A model generated the notes under the pieces. It ran no database searches. It was not told where the DNA came from and worked only from the letters and a program-made list of their open reading frames with translations. Shown here piece after piece: positions 5,214 to 5,412 of a stretch of DNA of 5,412 nucleotides. The translations under genes were made by a program, and so were the position numbers. Position 1 is the first letter of the stretch. Each line of letters starts with the position of its first letter. This DNA is from Novosphingobium sp. (GTDB lineage Bacteria > Pseudomonadota > Alphaproteobacteria > Sphingomonadales > Sphingomonadaceae): the NCBI GenBank assembly GCA_020853995.1, contig JADYXV010000004.1:1-5412 (forward strand), in the 5' to 3' direction.

Positions 5214-5412
5214 ATGGGCCTTGAGACCGGAACCTACATATCAGACCTGAACGCCAGCAACCCGGCCAGCGGGGACGCAAAGAGCCAGGGCGACGACCAT
5301 ATCCGACTGGTCAAGTCAACCATTCTGGCGACGTTTCCCAACATAACAGGCGCGGTAACGAAAACACATACCGAGATCAATGGCCTTGCCCCGCTTGCAA
5401 GCCCGGTGTTCA
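5214..5412 (+). CDS. Tail fibre / receptor-binding protein, N-terminal part (partial)
   Basis: Sixty-six codons are open from the ATG at 5214 to the window end. The protein begins MGLETGTYISDLNASNP, followed by GDDHIRLVKSTI and FPNITGAVTKTHTEIN. The series 'YIsdLN..NP...D...qGDDHIRLvKstI..TFPNItGaVt.THteiN' is a widespread N-terminal module of phage tail fibre and tail-spike proteins. In such proteins it is the virion-attachment end, with the receptor-binding part far downstream. Here only that end is present, so the receptor-binding domain, any chaperone gene and any variable region lie outside the window. The gene follows the terminator-like hairpin with its own ribosome site, so it may be expressed somewhat apart from the ejection operon. 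The function assignment is strong for 'tail fibre'; specificity is unknown. Confidence 0.88.
   Translation, partial: MGLETGTYISDLNASNPASGDAKSQGDDHIRLVKSTILATFPNITGAVTKTHTEINGLAPLASPVF

Noticed and set aside
5214..5412. Fibre gene as a target of a diversity-generating retroelement, as in Bordetella phage BPP-1
   Set aside because: Only the attachment end of the fibre is in the window. No reverse transcriptase, template repeat or variable region is visible, so nothing supports it.

Overview
The window is part of a tailed-bacteriophage (or prophage) virion-structure module, probably from a podovirus-like phage of a GC-rich proteobacterium. The Burkholderiales or a Pseudomonas-type host is the best guess, based on GC-rich third codon positions, roughly 60% GC by eye, and the family resemblance of the proteins. 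No host, integrase, lysogeny or replication gene is visible, so free phage and prophage cannot be told apart.

Layout, left to right on the + strand: the last 22 codons of an upstream gene (1-69); a 90-residue protein with a tail-fibre-like C-terminus (63-335); a 266-residue glycine-rich protein (345-1145); a 202-residue virion protein with a glycine-zipper tail (1155-1763); a 374-residue probable internal-virion protein (1766-2890); and a 731-residue large probable DNA-ejection protein (2890-5085). These genes overlap by a few bases or are 2-9 bases apart, each has a recognisable Shine-Dalgarno sequence, and no promoter is evident between them. They look like one late operon. A size series of three or four glycine/alanine-rich proteins ending in a very large one resembles the ejection proteins of P22 (gp7, gp20, gp16) or the T7 core (gp14, gp15, gp16). 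That comparison rests on family resemblance and gene order, not on a search.

The operon ends at an intergenic stretch (5086-5213) with an intrinsic-terminator-like hairpin (8-bp stem, TTCG loop, T-rich tail). After it begins a tail-fibre/receptor-binding gene (5214 to window end, partial) with the N-terminal module common to many phage fibres.

The least ordinary feature is a 33-codon open frame on the minus strand (5059-5160). It encodes a single-span membrane peptide, runs convergent to the operon, overlaps the last 27 bases of the large ejection gene, and has the terminator hairpin in its own leader. A second copy of the hairpin's 3' arm lies on its ribosome-binding site. Also unusual, the three small virion genes from 63 to 1763 all sit in one reading frame, separated only by TAG plus three sense codons. 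Nothing CRISPR-like, no IS element, no tRNA and no complete novel defence system is visible.
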